A stretch of 64,000 nucleotides of DNA from assembly GCF_018613535.1 (NCBI RefSeq), contig NZ_JAGGQB010000006.1, positions 434,001 through 498,000 of the forward strand, written 5' to 3'. Source of the DNA: Bacillus sp. ISL-51 (GTDB lineage Bacteria; Bacillota; Bacilli; Bacillales; Bacillaceae). Made by a program: the position numbers and the translations under genes. Below the pieces are notes generated by a model that made no database searches, was not told the DNA's origin, and worked only from the letters and a program-made list of their open reading frames with translations. Position 1 is the first letter of the stretch. Each line of letters starts with the position of its first letter. Shown piece after piece: positions 52,820 through 63,993 of this stretch.

Positions 52820-54064
52820 ATGACTGGAAAAGGAAGAATTATATTTCATATTGATATGAACAGCTTTTATGCTTCAGTTGAAATGGCGTATGATCCGTCT
52901 TTAAGGGGAAAGCCCCTTGCCGTTGCCGGAAACGTCAAGGAACGAAAAGGAATCGTCGTCACTTGCAGCTACGAAGCAAGAGCTCGCGGCGTGAAAACCA
53001 CGATGCCTGTTTGGCAGGCAAAACGCAACTGTCCGGAACTGATCGTGGTTCCTCCCAATTTTGACCGCTACCGAAGCTCGTCAAAAGAAATGTTCAGCAT
53101 CCTCCGTGAGTATACGGATTTAGTCGAGCCTGTCTCTATTGATGAAGGTTATATGGATATAACGGATACGCCGTACAGAAGCCGGGCGTATGAAACGGCG
53201 AAAGAAATTCAGGAGAGGCTGCAAAAAGAGCTGCTGCTCCCCTCAAGCATCGGCATCGCCCCGAATAAATTTCTCGCAAAAATGGCGTCTGATATGAAAA
53301 AGCCGCTCGGTATCACGATTTTAAGAAAAAGGGAGCTGCCGGCTGTATTGTGGCCTCTGCCGATCGAAGAAATGTACGGTATAGGAATGAAAACCGCGGA
53401 AAAAATAAAAACACTCGGCATCACTACAATCGGAGATTTAGCAAAGGGGGATGAGCACGCGCTGAAAACGCTGCTCGGCATTAACGGACCGCGGCTGAAG
53501 GAAAAAGCAAACGGCATTCACCATGCGGAGGTTGACCCTGAGCGGATTTATGAATTCAAAAGCGTCGGAAACTCAACAACTCTTTCGCATGACAGCACAG
53601 ACGAGGGCGAATTATTCGGTGTGTTTGAAAGACTGGCGCTGTCTGTAAGCGAACGTCTTCAGCGTAAGGAAGTCATGGCCTGCCGGCTGTTTATCATGAT
53701 CCGTTACGCGGATTGGAAAACGGTCACGAGAAGCATGACCCTTACCAACCCGATTGATCAAAAAAAAGACATTCTGAATGCGGCGATGCAGCTGTTTGAA
53801 AAGCATTGGAATCAGAATCCTGTCAGGCTCCTCGGCATAACCGGCACTGAACTAGTCGAAAAAGAACAGGCTTACAAACAGCTTGATTTGTTTTCGTTCA
53901 AAGAGGACGCAAAGGACGAACCGATTTATCAAATGATAAATCAGCTGAATGAGAAGTATGGCTCAAACCTGATCAGAAAAGGCGTCACATTAAAAAAAGA
54001 AGAAAGCAAAACAAAAGGGACGAGCTTTAACAGAGACTTTTTTCAGGATGAAAAGAAAAGCTGA
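52820..54064 (+). CDS. polY1: Y-family DNA polymerase PolY1 (YqjH, Pol IV type)
   Basis: 414 residues from ATG 52820 behind AAAGGGGGG. Palm/finger motifs HIDMNSFYASVE (first catalytic Asp), VTCSYEARARGVKTTMP and VEPVSIDEGYMDIT (SIDE motif), helix-hairpin-helix GIGMKTAEKIKTLGITTIGD, little finger, and a C-terminal clamp-binding QLDLFSF. Translesion synthesis. A weak promoter TTCAGT-17-TATAAG (52759-52787) lies upstream, overlapping the mifM promoter region. Confidence 0.95.
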   Translation: MTGKGRIIFHIDMNSFYASVEMAYDPSLRGKPLAVAGNVKERKGIVVTCSYEARARGVKTTMPVWQAKRNCPELIVVPPNFDRYRSSSKEMFSILREYTDLVEPVSIDEGYMDITDTPYRSRAYETAKEIQERLQKELLLPSSIGIAPNKFLAKMASDMKKPLGITILRKRELPAVLWPLPIEEMYGIGMKTAEKIKTLGITTIGDLAKGDEHALKTLLGINGPRLKEKANGIHHAEVDPERIYEFKSVGNSTTLSHDSTDEGELFGVFERLALSVSERLQRKEVMACRLFIMIRYADWKTVTRSMTLTNPIDQKKDILNAAMQLFEKHWNQNPVRLLGITGTELVEKEQAYKQLDLFSFKEDAKDEPIYQMINQLNEKYGSNLIRKGVTLKKEESKTKGTSFNRDFFQDEKKS

Positions 54065-54172
54065 ATAACTTGAAAAAAGGGGTTATGTATGATAATTTCT
54101 TTAGTATAAATATCATTTTATTTTAATTTAAATTTTAAAATGGTTAAACGTTTTTAGAAGGGACGTTAGAAT

Positions 54173-55582
<1,410 letters not shown>

Positions 55583-55584
55583 TA

Positions 55585-55618
55585 AAACAAAACCCCCGCA
55601 AATGCGGGGGTTTTTGTT
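55585..55618 (+). terminator. Terminator after gndA
   Basis: AACAAAACCCCCGC-AAAT-GCGGGGGTTTTTGTT, very strong G+C stem with T-tract. Confidence 0.92.
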
Positions 55619-55659
55619 ATGAAAAAACCGCGGCAGTTATGATCAACCGCCGCGGTTTT
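55618..55659 (-). terminator. Terminator of zwf
   Basis: On the minus strand AAAACCGCGGC / GCCGCGGTTTT with a 14-nt loop, followed by TTC. Back to back with the gndA terminator. Confidence 0.85.
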
Positions 55660-55668
55660 GCTTTTTTC

Positions 55669-57138
55669 TTATATGTTCCACCAATGCAAGCCGTCCTTCT
55701 CCAAAAGCTCATCAGAAGCTTTCGGGCCCATTGAGCCTGCTTCATAGTTTGGAGAGAGTGTTTTGTTTGCCGCCCATGTTTCGGAAATCGCATCGACGAA
55801 GCTCCAGGAAAGCGCCACTTCATCCCAGTGCGCAAAGTTTGTCGCATCTCCTAACAAGCAGTCGTGAATTAATTTTTCATAGGCTTCCGGTGTATTCATT
55901 TCATCACTGCAGTTGCTGCAGTAATCGAGTTTGATAGGCTGAGCGTGAGCGGCTCCGCCTAATTTTTTTGCGTTCAAATAAAGAGTGATGCCTTCATCCG
56001 GCTGGATGTGGATAACAAGCAGGTTCGGATTCACATTCGTTTCATTGCCGTAATAAAGGTTCATCGGAATGTCTTTAAACTGTACGACGATTTTCGTTGA
56101 TTTTTCTTTCATCCGTTTACCTGTGCGGATATAAAACGGAACGCCCGCCCAGCGGAAGTTATCGATTAAAAGCTTCCCGGACACGAAGGTTTCTGTGTTT
56201 GAATCAGGTGCTACGTTGTGCTCTTCCGTATAGCTCGGCACAGGATCGCCGTCAATGCTGCCGGCTTGATACTGGCCGCGGACGAAGTAATCATCAACTT
56301 CATCTGTGGCAATCGGCCGGAGGGCTCTCAGCACCTTCACTTTTTCACTGCGGATTTCTTCAGTGTTCAGTTTAATCGGCGGTTCCATCGCCAAGAGAGC
56401 AACCATTTGTAAAATATGGTTTTGCACCATGTCCCGTAGAGCGCCTGATTTTTCATAATACCTCGCTCGATCCTCGACACCGAGGTCCTCACTAGACGTA
56501 ATTTGAATATTTGAGATGTAGCGATTGTTCCACAGCGGTTCGAAAATCGCGTTGGCAAACCGGATCACTTCTATATTTTGAACCATTTGTTTTCCTAAAT
56601 AGTGGTCAATTCGGTAGATTTGATCCTCTGTGAACGCTTCGCGAATTTCTTGGTTAAGTTCCTTGGCGCTTGGCAAGTCATGGCCGAACGGTTTTTCAAT
56701 CACGAGTCGGGACCAGCCTTTTGTCGCTGTGACGCCTTCATTTTTTAGCGATTTTGCGATTGTGCCGAAAAACTCAGGCGCCATCGCAAGGTAGAACATT
56801 CTGTTATTCGGAATTTCATATGTATCTTCAAGCTGATCAAGCAGGCCCTTCAGCTCCTGATAGGAACTTGGATTCGTTACGTCAAACGGGTGATAATAAA
56901 AATGAGATGTGAAATCATCTATATCTTTTTCTCTTGATGGAGAAACAGACGTTTTAACGGTTTCCCGGAGATCCTCATTTGACCAAGGTCTTCTGCCAAC
57001 ACCTACAACTGCAAACTCTTCACCAATTTGACCATTTTTATATAAACGGTGAATGGATGGGTAAAGTTTTCGTTTTGCTAAATCCCCTGTGGCACCAAAT
57101 ATTACAATAACTGCTTTTGGTTTGTCGTTTGTTTTCAC
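55669..57138 (-). CDS. zwf: Glucose-6-phosphate 1-dehydrogenase
   Basis: 489 residues, GTG start behind GTGAGGTAC. First step of the oxidative pentose phosphate pathway. NADP motif VIFGATGDLAKRKLYPSIHR, active site RIDHYLGKQMVQN, substrate EKPFGHD. Convergent with gndA. No clear promoter found in the 208-bp gap to rnz. Confidence 0.97.
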   Translation of the reverse strand: MKTNDKPKAVIVIFGATGDLAKRKLYPSIHRLYKNGQIGEEFAVVGVGRRPWSNEDLRETVKTSVSPSREKDIDDFTSHFYYHPFDVTNPSSYQELKGLLDQLEDTYEIPNNRMFYLAMAPEFFGTIAKSLKNEGVTATKGWSRLVIEKPFGHDLPSAKELNQEIREAFTEDQIYRIDHYLGKQMVQNIEVIRFANAIFEPLWNNRYISNIQITSSEDLGVEDRARYYEKSGALRDMVQNHILQMVALLAMEPPIKLNTEEIRSEKVKVLRALRPIATDEVDDYFVRGQYQAGSIDGDPVPSYTEEHNVAPDSNTETFVSGKLLIDNFRWAGVPFYIRTGKRMKEKSTKIVVQFKDIPMNLYYGNETNVNPNLLVIHIQPDEGITLYLNAKKLGGAAHAQPIKLDYCSNCSDEMNTPEAYEKLIHDCLLGDATNFAHWDEVALSWSFVDAISETWAANKTLSPNYEAGSMGPKASDELLEKDGLHWWNI

Positions 57139-57346
57139 TTAGAGTACCTCACTTTATCTGAAGCATGGTTTAAAACCCCGCATATTTTCTTCATTTTAAA
57201 TCTAAAATTCGTTGAAAGCAAACATTTCAGCCTGTTTTTTGCGGAATGCTGAAAAAAATGATGCGGAGCGGCTGAACCCTGATTGAATTCACATTTTCAC
57301 CCTGATCCTGTATTCTTAGTAGTACAAAGATTTAGGAGGAAGTAAT

Positions 57347-58273
57347 GTGGAATTATTATTTTTAGGGACGGGGGCCGGCATGCCGGCCAAGACGAGAAAC
57401 GTAACGTCCATCGCGCTGAAACTTCTTGAAGAAAGGCGTTCCGTCTGGCTGTTTGATTGCGGGGAAGCCACTCAGCACCAAATATTACATACAACCATCA
57501 AACCGCGGAAAATTGAAAAGATCTTTATCACCCATCTTCATGGCGACCACGTCTACGGCCTGCCGGGGCTTTTAGGAAGCAGGTCGTTTCAGGGCGGGGA
57601 AGAGGAGCTGGCCATTTACGGACCAAAAGGCATAAAATCGTTTATTGAAACGAGCCTGAAAGTGACCGCGACTCATCTGACATATCCTCTTGCCGTCTAT
57701 GAAATCGAAGAAGGAACGGTATTTGAGGATGATCAATTCATCGTTACCGCAAAACCAGTTATTCACGGCGTAGAGGCGTTCGGCTATCGGGTTCAGGAAA
57801 AGGATTTGCCAGGCGCTTTAAAGGCAGACAGACTGAAAGAAATGAACATCCCGCCAGGTCCCGTCTATCAGGACATAAAAAAAGGCGAAACCGTCACGCT
57901 TGATGACGGACGAGTCATAAATGGAAAGGATTTTTTGGAACCGCCAAAGAAGGGAAGGATTGTCGCTTTTTCCGGGGATACCAGAGTGTCAGAGCATGTA
58001 ACAGAGCTTGCGCATGATGCAGATGTGCTTATCCATGAAGCGACGTTTGCCAAGGAGGATGCAAAGCTTGCCCATGATTATTATCATTCAACGACAGAGC
58101 AGGCAGCACAAACTGCAAAGGAGGCCGGGGCCAAAAAATTGATTCTGACCCATATCAGCGCCAGATATCAGGGAGAAGCCCCGCTTGAACGATTGCAGAA
58201 TGAGGCGAGAGCGGTTTTTGAAAACAGTACGGTTGCATCCGATTTTATGGAAGTCATTGTGGAAAAGCCTTAA
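57347..58273 (+). CDS. rnz: Ribonuclease Z
   Basis: 308 residues, GTG start behind AGGAGGAAG. Removes the 3' trailer of tRNA precursors lacking encoded CCA. Metallo-beta-lactamase fold: [17 protein letters not shown], zinc motif [13 protein letters not shown], exosite arm (about 155-195, [20 protein letters not shown]), AFSGDTR, and the last His in [10 protein letters not shown]. Divergent from zwf. Confidence 0.96.
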   Translation: MELLFLGTGAGMPAKTRNVTSIALKLLEERRSVWLFDCGEATQHQILHTTIKPRKIEKIFITHLHGDHVYGLPGLLGSRSFQGGEEELAIYGPKGIKSFIETSLKVTATHLTYPLAVYEIEEGTVFEDDQFIVTAKPVIHGVEAFGYRVQEKDLPGALKADRLKEMNIPPGPVYQDIKKGETVTLDDGRVINGKDFLEPPKKGRIVAFSGDTRVSEHVTELAHDADVLIHEATFAKEDAKLAHDYYHSTTEQAAQTAKEAGAKKLILTHISARYQGEAPLERLQNEARAVFENSTVASDFMEVIVEKP

Positions 58274-58283
58274 AAAAGAGCAG

Positions 58284-58311
58284 TTGACAAGTTTGTTTGT
58301 TCATGTATAAT
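58284..58311 (+). promoter_or_regulatory. Consensus sigma-A promoter of rpmG
   Basis: TTGACA (58284-58289), 16-bp spacer, TATAAT (58306-58311), the best housekeeping promoter in the window. Confidence 0.85.
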
Positions 58312-58348
58312 AAAGCGTAATTATTACGATTTGTTAGGAGGAAAGATC

Positions 58349-58498
58349 ATGCGGGTAAACGTTACACTGGCTTGTACAGAAACAGGGGACCGAAATTACA
58401 TCACAACGAAAAATAAACGGACAAATCCAGACCGTCTGGAATTTAAAAAATATTCACCGCGGTTAAAAAGATATACCGTGCATCGTGAAACAAAATAA
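58349..58498 (+). CDS. rpmGA: 50S ribosomal protein L33 (RpmGA type)
   Basis: 49 residues: [50 protein letters not shown]33 of the non-zinc kind: only one Cys, so the Cys4 ribbon is lost. AGGAGG site nine nt before ATG 58349. Between its own consensus promoter and a strong terminator. Below the usual length cut-off for gene finders but certain by sequence. Confidence 0.96.
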   Translation: MRVNVTLACTETGDRNYITTKNKRTNPDRLEFKKYSPRLKRYTVHRETK

Positions 58499-58510
58499 TC
58501 GAACAAGAAG

Positions 58511-58552
58511 AAAAGCCATTGTGCATATCCCACAATGGCTTTTGTTTTTTTA
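58511..58552 (+). terminator. Terminator after rpmG, convergent with yqjL
   Basis: AAAAGCCATTGTG / CACAATGGCTTTT with an 8-nt loop, then GTTTTTTT. Confidence 0.9.
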
Positions 58553-59326
58553 CTAGTTCACTGCCTGATAAGCCGGAACGTTCAATTGCTGGCGGGCCGC
58601 ACACCATACATCGTAAATGGCAAGGTGAACAATGTGCGGTTCATCGTGATGAATGGCATGAGAACTGTTTGTTGCCTGTATCCAGCCGCTCTGATGAGAA
58701 AAATTCAGGAGATTTCTGTGCAGCTTGATCCATTGCTGATGTGCTGTCTTTAAACGTTCATTTCGTTCTCCCGAAGATAAAATCAAAAGCGGCATATTGC
58801 CTAAGTGGAGCTGCTGCTGCTTCATCTGCCGAAGACTGGCACGGAATTCCGCGTGTGATCCTTCCAGCATAAACTGCTTCAAATAGGCGGCTTTCATCTC
58901 TTCAGGCAAAAGCGGCAATACTTTTTGTTCCTGATCTTCAGATGCCGGATCAAGCAGGACCATGCCGATAATATCCCGGCGGTTCCGGCTGGCCCATAGT
59001 CTGCTGATAATCGTGCCGTATGAATGAGAGACGACAAGGTACGGAGGCTTTACGCCTGCTTTGTGGAGCAAGGCTTGTAATTCCTGAACCATGTGGTCTG
59101 CCGTTCTGCTGTTTGCGCTTCGTCCGCTTTTGCCGATTCCGGCTCTATCGTATGTGAAAACCCCAAATTCTTCATCCACGTCAGTGATTAATGATGTCCA
59201 TGTCTCAGAAGAAATGCCGTAGCCGGCTTCAAAGACGATCGTTACTTCGCTGGTTCCTTTGCGGTGTTTCGTATAAAACGGACAGCCGTCAATCAGATAT
59301 GTCTTTTCCATCCATGCTGCATTCAT
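58553..59326 (-). CDS. yqjL: Alpha/beta hydrolase YqjL
   Basis: 257 residues from ATG 59326, eight nt behind AGAGGAG; ATG 59335 abuts the site. Core fold: VFEAGYGISSETWTSLITD, TYDRAGIGKSGRS, nucleophile elbow LVVSHSYGTIISRLWA and GMVLLDPASED. The elbow is S-H-S-Y-G instead of the usual G-H-S-x-G. In B. subtilis yqjL is linked to paraquat resistance; substrate unknown. Confidence 0.87.
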   Translation of the reverse strand: MNAAWMEKTYLIDGCPFYTKHRKGTSEVTIVFEAGYGISSETWTSLITDVDEEFGVFTYDRAGIGKSGRSANSRTADHMVQELQALLHKAGVKPPYLVVSHSYGTIISRLWASRNRRDIIGMVLLDPASEDQEQKVLPLLPEEMKAAYLKQFMLEGSHAEFRASLRQMKQQQLHLGNMPLLILSSGERNERLKTAHQQWIKLHRNLLNFSHQSGWIQATNSSHAIHHDEPHIVHLAIYDVWCAARQQLNVPAYQAVN

Positions 59327-59390
59327 TGGAGTCATCTCCTCTAATTGGTTCTATAGGGAAGACGGAGAACCTTCGGCAATCGTTTCTCAC

Positions 59391-59437
59391 AAAATAAAAA
59401 AAGAGACGGCCGAAAGAAAGTTTCCGGCTGTCTCTTC
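59391..59437 (-). terminator. Terminator of yqjM
   Basis: On the minus strand AGAGACAGCCG / CGGCCGTCTCT (one mismatch) followed by TTTTTTT. Confidence 0.8.
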
Positions 59438-59439
59438 TG

Positions 59440-60456
59440 TTACCAGGCTCTGTCGTATTGGACGGGAACAGGTATTTCTGTATTCAGCTGCTTTGCTGCG
59501 GTTCTTGCAAAATGCGGGTCGCGCAAAAGTTCTCTGGCAATAAAAATAAGATCGGCGCGTCCGTTTTGCAGAATTTCTTCAGCCATCGTTCCTGTCGTAA
59601 TCATGCCGACAGCGGCCGTTGCGATTTCGGCCTGCTCGCGGATTTTATCAGCGAAGCTTACTTGATAGCCCGGGAAGACGTTAATATCCGCTTGAACAAG
59701 TGCGCCTGAACTGCAATCAATCAAGTCGACTCCCTGTTCCTTCATCCATTTCGCAAAACCGATGTGATCGGCGATGTCTAGACCCTTGTCTGTGTAGTCA
59801 GATGCAGATACACGGACAAATAACGGGCCGTCCCACACCTCTTTCACCGCATCAATCGTTTCCCTTAAGAAACGGTAGCGGTTTTCAGGTGAGCCTCCGT
59901 ATTCATCTGTGCGATGGTTGGACAGCGGCGATAAAAATTCATGTATCAAGTAGCCGTGAGCCGCGTGTAGCTCGATAATGTCAAAGCCGGCTTCTTTTGC
60001 ACGCGCTGCAGCTTGTTTAAATTCGTGTATTGTTTCTTTAATTTGCTCCGCGCTCATCTCAACGGGTGTGTCGGACTGTTCATCAAAAGGGATGGCTGAA
60101 GGAGCGTAAATCTCTCCTTCCAGCTCGGCTTTACGGCCGGCATGCGCAAGCTGAATGCCGATTTTTGAACCCTGTGCTTTGACCTGTTCAGTCAGGTCAG
60201 CAAAGCCTTCAACATGCTCATCACTCCAAATGCCTAAATCCTGATCGGAGATGCGGCCCTGCGGATTGACCGCACTTGCTTCAACGATAATTAGTCCGAC
60301 CTGCCCGATTGCACGTGATATGTAGTGCGCCATGTGGAACGGCTGTACTTTTCCGTCCTTTTCATGAGAAGAATACATGCACATCGGTGACATGACAATG
60401 CGGTTTTTAATCGTTACATCTTTTATCGTCCAAGGTGTAAATAATTTTCTGGCCAT
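59440..60456 (-). CDS. namA: NADPH dehydrogenase YqjM (NamA, old yellow enzyme)
   Basis: 338 residues from ATG 60456 behind GGGAGGCG; the earlier ATG lacks a site. Thermophilic-like OYE with Cys26 and Tyr28 in [21 protein letters not shown], the His-x-x-His substrate site [12 protein letters not shown], and the C-terminal arginine finger at Arg336 (YDRAW). Reduces enals, enones and nitro compounds; induced by electrophile stress in B. subtilis. Confidence 0.95.
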   Translation of the reverse strand: MARKLFTPWTIKDVTIKNRIVMSPMCMYSSHEKDGKVQPFHMAHYISRAIGQVGLIIVEASAVNPQGRISDQDLGIWSDEHVEGFADLTEQVKAQGSKIGIQLAHAGRKAELEGEIYAPSAIPFDEQSDTPVEMSAEQIKETIHEFKQAAARAKEAGFDIIELHAAHGYLIHEFLSPLSNHRTDEYGGSPENRYRFLRETIDAVKEVWDGPLFVRVSASDYTDKGLDIADHIGFAKWMKEQGVDLIDCSSGALVQADINVFPGYQVSFADKIREQAEIATAAVGMITTGTMAEEILQNGRADLIFIARELLRDPHFARTAAKQLNTEIPVPVQYDRAW

Positions 60457-60956
60457 TTCTTTCGCCTCCCGTAATGTTTTTAGACATTGATTATAACAAC
60501 TCAATTCTTCCCCGTCATATAAACTGCTCAGGCGGGTATGGGCGTGAGGGCAGCTTTCTTATTTTTGAGGATAGGAGTCATTTTATACATAAGCGTGAAG
60601 CAGCTGTATTGTACTGGTTTTTCATGCCAATTCATAAAAGGCATTTACAGCCGATCATATAGGAGATATAAATGATAAACGCACCGAGAACAGCGTAGCC
60701 TGCTTTTAACCAGTTAGAAAGGATAAAAATACTGCTGATGTAAATAACCGCCCCGAACATTCCATTTGAAATTTTCATAAGAATGGCTGATTCAGTGAGC
60801 TGTAAGCCTTAACGTTAACATTGATCCCCCTCTCGCTGCTTCATCAAACACCGATAAACCAATGATTAAACTAAATTTGGGCGCCTTTCCTTCGCTGAAA
60901 TAGAGCGCGGCGTTCTTTGATAAACGATGTGTGCGGTACGATTCCGCAGAAAAATA
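60457..60956. other. Gap between yqjM and proI, no intact gene
   Basis: About 500 bp where 168 carries yqjN, which is absent here. It holds only a small hydrophobic frame (60632-60778) and, on the minus strand, a ribosome-binding-like GAGAGGGGG before ATG 60818 whose frame stops after nine codons. The sequence looks decayed. Confidence 0.45.
60632..60778 (-). pseudogene. Small hydrophobic frame, probably a gene remnant
   Basis: 48 residues: MKISNGMFGAVIYISSIFIL, SNWLKAGYAVLGAFIIYISY, MIGCKCLL, with two transmembrane helices. There is no ribosome-binding site at ATG 60778. The frame is open upstream to about 60810 (LTESAIL), in a different frame from the GAGAGGGGG-ATG at 60818, so one frameshift may have broken a gene of about 60 codons. 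Family not recognised. Confidence 0.35.
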
Positions 60957-60989
60957 GAGTAAAAAAGCACGGGCAATGGCCCATGCTTT
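60957..60989 (-). terminator. Terminator of proI
   Basis: On the minus strand AAGCATGGGC-CATT-GCCCGTGCTT followed by TTTT. Confidence 0.9.
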
Positions 60990-60999
60990 GTTTGTCACA

Positions 61000-61839
61000 T
61001 TATTTTTTCGTTTTTTCCAAGGCGGCTCCGGCAAATTGTTCTTTAATGGCCGCGCTCCGTGCAGCTGTTTCTGTAATGCAGTAAATAATGGCTTCTTCAA
61101 AACGGCGTTCGCTTAATGCGCGCAGACCCGCTTCTGTTGTGCCGCCGGGGCTTGTGATTTCCTTGCGCAGGCGTTCAGGGCGTTTGCTGCTTTTCATGAG
61201 CATTTCAGTCGCACCTGTCATTGTTTGTAAAATCAGCTGTTTCGCCGTTTCTTCCGGTAAGCCGACTTGAAGGGCGGCCTTTTCCATCGCTTCGACATAT
61301 CGATACACATAGGCGGGGCCGCTTCCGGCAATGGCTGTGACTGCATCAAGATGCCTTTCCTCAAATAATACAGCTTCCCCGATCGTTTCCAAAAGCGCCT
61401 TGGCCAAGCTGATCTCATCCTCACTCGCTTCAGGGCTTGCGGAAAAGCCGGTCGCTGATTTTCTGATTGCCGCCGATGTATTCGGCATCGCCCGGATGAC
61501 GGTAAGCTTTCTGCCGAAATAATGCTGGATGGTATCAATTGTCAATCCGGCGAGAATAGAGATGACGAGCTGATTTTTCACATAATCACGGATGCTCTCA
61601 ATGCTTTCTGCGGCATCCTTCGGCTTAAAAGCGAGAACGATGATGTCGGTCTGGCTGAAAAACTCCCGTTTATCCCGGCACGGCTGCACACCGTATGTTT
61701 CCTTCAGCTCATGAAGCCTTTGGTCATTTGACCGGTTTGTCATATATATATGTTCGGGTTTCGTCATTCCGCTTTGCAATAGCCCGTTAACCATTGCCTC
61801 CGCCATTGATCCTGCTCCGATAAAGCCAATTTTCTTCAT
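61000..61839 (-). CDS. proI: Pyrroline-5-carboxylate reductase ProI
   Basis: 279 residues from ATG 61839 behind AGAAGGAGG. Last step of proline synthesis, NAD(P)H-dependent. KKIGFIGAGSMAEAMVNGLL, IRAMPNTSAAI, AGSGPAYVYRYVEAMEKAAL and SPGGTTEAGLRAL are complete. Controlled by the T-box leader upstream, so it answers to uncharged tRNA-Pro. Confidence 0.96.
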   Translation of the reverse strand: MKKIGFIGAGSMAEAMVNGLLQSGMTKPEHIYMTNRSNDQRLHELKETYGVQPCRDKREFFSQTDIIVLAFKPKDAAESIESIRDYVKNQLVISILAGLTIDTIQHYFGRKLTVIRAMPNTSAAIRKSATGFSASPEASEDEISLAKALLETIGEAVLFEERHLDAVTAIAGSGPAYVYRYVEAMEKAALQVGLPEETAKQLILQTMTGATEMLMKSSKRPERLRKEITSPGGTTEAGLRALSERRFEEAIIYCITETAARSAAIKEQFAGAALEKTKK

Positions 61840-61865
61840 ATGAATCCTCCTTCTTTCCAAAACAC

Positions 61866-62106
61866 AAAAAAACCTTCCCGTCAAAAGGACGAAAAGGTTT
61901 CGCGGTACCACCTTATATTAGCACGAATGGGCCGTGCTCAGCTCAACTCCCGTAACGAGGGATACGTTTAGGTTTTCCTAACCGCTCTGAGGACAGGTTC
62001 TGTAAACAAGAGGGCCGCAACGTCTTTCAGCCTGGGACATCGCTCTCTGCTGCCGTTGTTTATATACTGGTTCCCCGTCATAGCGTTCCGTGTTTTTCAT
62101 AGTTTG
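61866..62106 (-). promoter_or_regulatory. T-box riboswitch (tRNA-Pro) of proI
   Basis: On the minus strand the T-box GGTGGTACCGCG (plus 61901-61912) is exact, followed by a terminator (plus 61873-61897, T-tract 61866-61872). Upstream, Stem I carries an AGTA loop-E motif and the candidate specifier codon CCT (plus 61995-61997) in the context CAGAACCTGT, i.e. proline. Uncharged tRNA-Pro would stabilise the antiterminator. Confidence 0.9.
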
Positions 62107-62112
62107 TTGTTC

Positions 62113-62142
62113 ATTATGCTATGCGGCACAGCGGGATGTCAA
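62113..62142 (-). promoter_or_regulatory. Promoter of proI
   Basis: On the minus strand TTGACA (plus 62137-62142), 18-bp spacer, CATAAT (plus 62113-62118). It starts the T-box leader near 62106. Confidence 0.75.
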
Positions 62143-62167
62143 TCTTTTTTTCTGATATGCGGCAATA

Positions 62168-62196
62168 ATGACACGGCGAAAAGAAAAGGCTAAAAT
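62168..62196 (+). promoter_or_regulatory. Promoter of yqjPQ
   Basis: ATGACA (62168-62173), 17-bp spacer, TAAAAT (62191-62196), 39 bp before yqjP. Confidence 0.6.
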
Positions 62197-62234
62197 ATGA
62201 GTGTTCAGGAATTAAAGAACTAAGGAGCGTAAAA

Positions 62235-63194
62235 ATGGCAGCGAGAGAAATCATTCCGATGCGTGTGCCGACTCCGTTTGCAGTCGGTGACGTTATCGTC
62301 TACTTAGTAAAGGATGAAGCCCTGACCCTTATCGATTGCGGCCCGAATACAAAGGAGGCGGCTGAATCACTCAGCAGGCAGCTCGCGGAGAACGGGGCCG
62401 CTGTCTCGGATATTGAGCAGGTGGTGCTGACTCATCATCACGCCGATCATTCAGGTTTACTGCATTTGTTTTCCGAACAGACGGAAATTATCGGGCATCC
62501 GCTTAATGAGAGATACATCACACAGGATAAGTCGTATATGGCGCAGCAGGAACATTTTTTTCTGCGGTTTTTGACTGATATGGGCGTTCCTCTCACCCCT
62601 GAAGACATACATAAAACGATCAAGATGTCATACTTATTTTCCGCTAAGCGCTCTTTAACAAAAACGGTGAGAGAAAACGGGAAAATCGACGGCCTTGACG
62701 GCTGGACGGTGCTTGAAACGCCGGGCCATGCCGTTTCTCACATCGCGCTCTTCCATGAAGAAAGCGGCGAAATGTTCAGCGGAGACCTTCTGTTATCAAA
62801 CAGTTCTACAAATCCGATTTTGGAGGCTCCCGAGCAGGAGGGCGACCGCACTTTGCCGATGCTCGACTATTTAAAATCTATGAAGCGGCTGTATGACATA
62901 AATCCGTCCATTGCGTATCCGGGGCACGGGGATCTGCTGACACAAGTAAGACCGGCAGCTGACAGACGATTAGAAAAACAGAGAAACCGGGCGGAGTACG
63001 TGCTGCACATGCTGTCAGAAGAAACGCTGACCGCTTATCAAGTATGCCGGCGTTTATTTCCGGCTGTGTATGAAAATGAATTGTTTTTGACGATGTCAGA
63101 AACGATCGGGCATCTTGATGTGCTGACTGCAGAGGGGAGCGTTGTTTCCTGTCAGTCGGGAAATACTCTGATGTTTAAAGCTGTGAAGGGGTGA
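62235..63194 (+). CDS. yqjP: MBL-fold metallohydrolase YqjP
   Basis: 319 residues, ATG behind AAGGAGCG. Metallo-beta-lactamase fold with the zinc motif [40 protein letters not shown] and YPGHGDLL; the C-terminal third is a helical winged domain ([20 protein letters not shown]) as in glyoxalase II/LACTB2-like enzymes. Substrate unknown. yqjQ overlaps or follows at once. Confidence 0.9.
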   Translation: MAAREIIPMRVPTPFAVGDVIVYLVKDEALTLIDCGPNTKEAAESLSRQLAENGAAVSDIEQVVLTHHHADHSGLLHLFSEQTEIIGHPLNERYITQDKSYMAQQEHFFLRFLTDMGVPLTPEDIHKTIKMSYLFSAKRSLTKTVRENGKIDGLDGWTVLETPGHAVSHIALFHEESGEMFSGDLLLSNSSTNPILEAPEQEGDRTLPMLDYLKSMKRLYDINPSIAYPGHGDLLTQVRPAADRRLEKQRNRAEYVLHMLSEETLTAYQVCRRLFPAVYENELFLTMSETIGHLDVLTAEGSVVSCQSGNTLMFKAVKG

Positions 63195-63199
63195 AGGAA

Positions 63200-63976
63200 G
63201 TGGGCCGATTAACAGAAAAGCGGATTTGGATCACGGGAGCGTCCGGCGGGCTTGGCGAGCGGCTTGCGTACTTATGCGCAGCAGAAGGAGCGCATGTCTT
63301 TTTGTCCGCCCGGCGCGAGGATCGCTTACAAGAAGTGAAGAAAACAATCACCGGGCGAGGCGGATGGTGTGATGTGTTTCCGTTTGACGTCAGCAACATA
63401 GAAGAAGCTGAAGAAGTGCGGCGCCGGATCGGATCCGTTGATGTATTGATCAACAATGCCGGGTTCGGCATATTTGAGACTGCGGCTGATTCATCATTAG
63501 AGGATATGAAAGCCATGTTTGAAGTCAATGTATTCGGCTTAATCGCCTGTACGAAAGCTTGCTTGCCCGTTATGCTTCACGCAAACAGCGGTCACATTAT
63601 CAATATTGCATCACAGGCCGGCAAACTGGCGACGCCGAAATCAAGCCTTTACTCCGCTACAAAACATGCCGTTTTAGGGTATTCCAACGCGCTGCGGATG
63701 GAATTGGCCGGCACGGGGATATTTGTGACGACCGTCAATCCGGGACCCATCCAAACTGATTTCTTTGCGATTGCTGACAAAGAGGGCGGTTATGTCAAAA
63801 GCGTGGGAAGATGGATGCTTGATCCGGACAGCGTTGCGGAGCGCATTACGTCAGCGATCTTAACGAATAAACGGGAAATCAACCTTCCGCGCTGGATGAA
63901 TGCGGGAACGAAGCTGTACCAGCTCTTTCCTTCGTTTGCAGAAAAACTGGCGGGACGCGTATTAAAGAAAAAGTAA
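63200..63976 (+). CDS. yqjQ: Short-chain dehydrogenase/reductase YqjQ
   Basis: 258 residues from GTG 63200, eight nt behind AAGGGG. A GTG at 63191 overlaps the end of yqjP and is less well spaced. Classical [31 protein letters not shown], catalytic Ser in INIASQAGK and [15 protein letters not shown] with the Tyr and Lys, [10 protein letters not shown]. Co-transcribed with yqjP. Substrate unknown. Confidence 0.9.
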   Translation: MGRLTEKRIWITGASGGLGERLAYLCAAEGAHVFLSARREDRLQEVKKTITGRGGWCDVFPFDVSNIEEAEEVRRRIGSVDVLINNAGFGIFETAADSSLEDMKAMFEVNVFGLIACTKACLPVMLHANSGHIINIASQAGKLATPKSSLYSATKHAVLGYSNALRMELAGTGIFVTTVNPGPIQTDFFAIADKEGGYVKSVGRWMLDPDSVAERITSAILTNKREINLPRWMNAGTKLYQLFPSFAEKLAGRVLKKK

Positions 63977-63993
63977 AAAAGGGGAGAAATAAA

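Noticed and set aside
60792..61100. 102-codon minus-strand frame running from the proI 3' end into the gap
   Set aside because: It overlaps proI in another frame, its first half is a shadow of proI and the terminator, and it has no start signal.
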